From positions 1 to 64,000 of the forward strand of contig JAKFWC010000012.1 in NCBI GenBank assembly GCA_021732975.1: a stretch of DNA of 64,000 nt, read 5' to 3'. The notes beneath the pieces are model-generated. The model saw only the letters and a program-made list of their open reading frames with translations. It was not told where the DNA came from and made no database searches. Each line of letters starts with the position of its first letter. The stretch's first letter is position 1. Source of the DNA: Planctomycetaceae bacterium. Lineage in GTDB: Bacteria > Planctomycetota > Planctomycetia > Planctomycetales > Planctomycetaceae. Both the position numbers and the translations under genes were made by a program. Shown here piece by piece: positions 63,752 through 64,000 of the stretch.

Positions 63752-64000
63752 ATGAATCTTCTTCAAGACCTCACTCGCCGTCACTTCTTTCAGACCACCG
63801 GCCTTGGCTTCGGAGCGGTGGCGTTGCAATCGCTGATGGCGCGCGACAGCCGGGCAGATCAACCGCTGATCGTGAAAGAGCCGATGCTCGCGCCGCGGGC
63901 CAAGCGGGTGATTTATCTGCACATGGCGGGGTCGCCATCGCAACTGGAACTCTTTGAAGACAAGCCGGAGTTGCAAAAGCTGCACATGCAGGACGCACCG
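63752..64000 (+). CDS. DUF1501 protein, N-terminal part, cut by the window edge
   Basis: The open frame from ATG 63752 runs to the right edge (83 codons). The start MNLLQDLTRRHFFQTTGLGF has a twin-arginine-like signal (RRHFF), and PRAKRVIYLHMAGSPSQLEL is the DUF1501 signature. These proteins are sulfatase-like in fold and are usually the partner of the DUF1549/DUF1553 protein upstream. The pair is one of the most repeated gene couples in planctomycetes. Confidence 0.93.
   Translation, partial: MNLLQDLTRRHFFQTTGLGFGAVALQSLMARDSRADQPLIVKEPMLAPRAKRVIYLHMAGSPSQLELFEDKPELQKLHMQDAP

Overview
The window comes from a member of the Planctomycetota, probably order Planctomycetales. Lineage-typical families support this: two DUF1559 pseudopilin-like proteins, a planctomycete cytochrome C/DUF1549/DUF1553 protein followed by a DUF1501 protein, several DUF1080 (3-keto-disaccharide hydrolase) proteins, a Ser/Thr kinase with a C-terminal membrane domain, an EF-hand protein fused to a deiodinase-like thioredoxin fold, and many palindromic repeats. 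All identifications were made by reading the sequence; no database search was run.

Region by region. 1-4.1 kb: a TolC-like outer-membrane protein running off the left edge, a small conserved-looking protein with a terminator, and a zinc-ribbon membrane protein. 4.2-18.4 kb, minus strand: a lipid-type cluster. In transcription order it holds a Lys-rich peptide, a small acidic protein, a 2,303-residue PUFA-synthase-like megasynthase, OleA, a secreted protein, OleB, OleC and a Tes/COG1964-like radical SAM enzyme. OleD, an ACP and a ketoreductase are not visible. 18.5-34 kb: mostly metabolic and housekeeping genes (SGNH/DUF1080, Der, UxaC-like, DAHP synthase, spermidine synthase, degenerate GspE/PilB-like ATPase, DapA, a 3-hydroxyisobutyrate dehydrogenase-type enzyme, DUF1080, PolX, glutamine synthetase, tRNA-Val). 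34-47.6 kb: deiodinase-like protein, two tandem-domain carboxymuconolactone decarboxylase proteins, STAS protein, lipoprotein, DUF1559 protein, GNAT, SDR, Nramp-like transporter, cyclase-family protein, D-2-hydroxyacid dehydrogenase. 48-64 kb: DUF1559 plus lipoprotein pair, GyrA, dienelactone hydrolase, bifunctional-nuclease protein, agmatinase, beta-helix protein, kinase, SRPBCC protein, two small membrane proteins, and the cytochrome/DUF1549/DUF1553 plus DUF1501 pair.

Two observations stand out. First, 4.2-17.6 kb looks like a pathway joining a polyketide-type fatty acyl synthase to head-to-head acyl condensation (OleA/B/C) and a radical SAM enzyme related to archaeal tetraether synthase. 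This would suit an unusual long-chain or chain-linked lipid or hydrocarbon; the product is inference. Second, palindromic repeat families occur between genes and also in frame inside coding regions. OleC and GyrA share the same inserted peptide [11 protein letters not shown] from almost identical DNA. The radical SAM protein, OleC and the megasynthase share AKPQA from another repeat. The megasynthase alone carries about eight repeat arms. Other repeats supply the stop codons of the megasynthase and of the D-2-hydroxyacid dehydrogenase, so the repeats appear to be shaping proteins in this genome.
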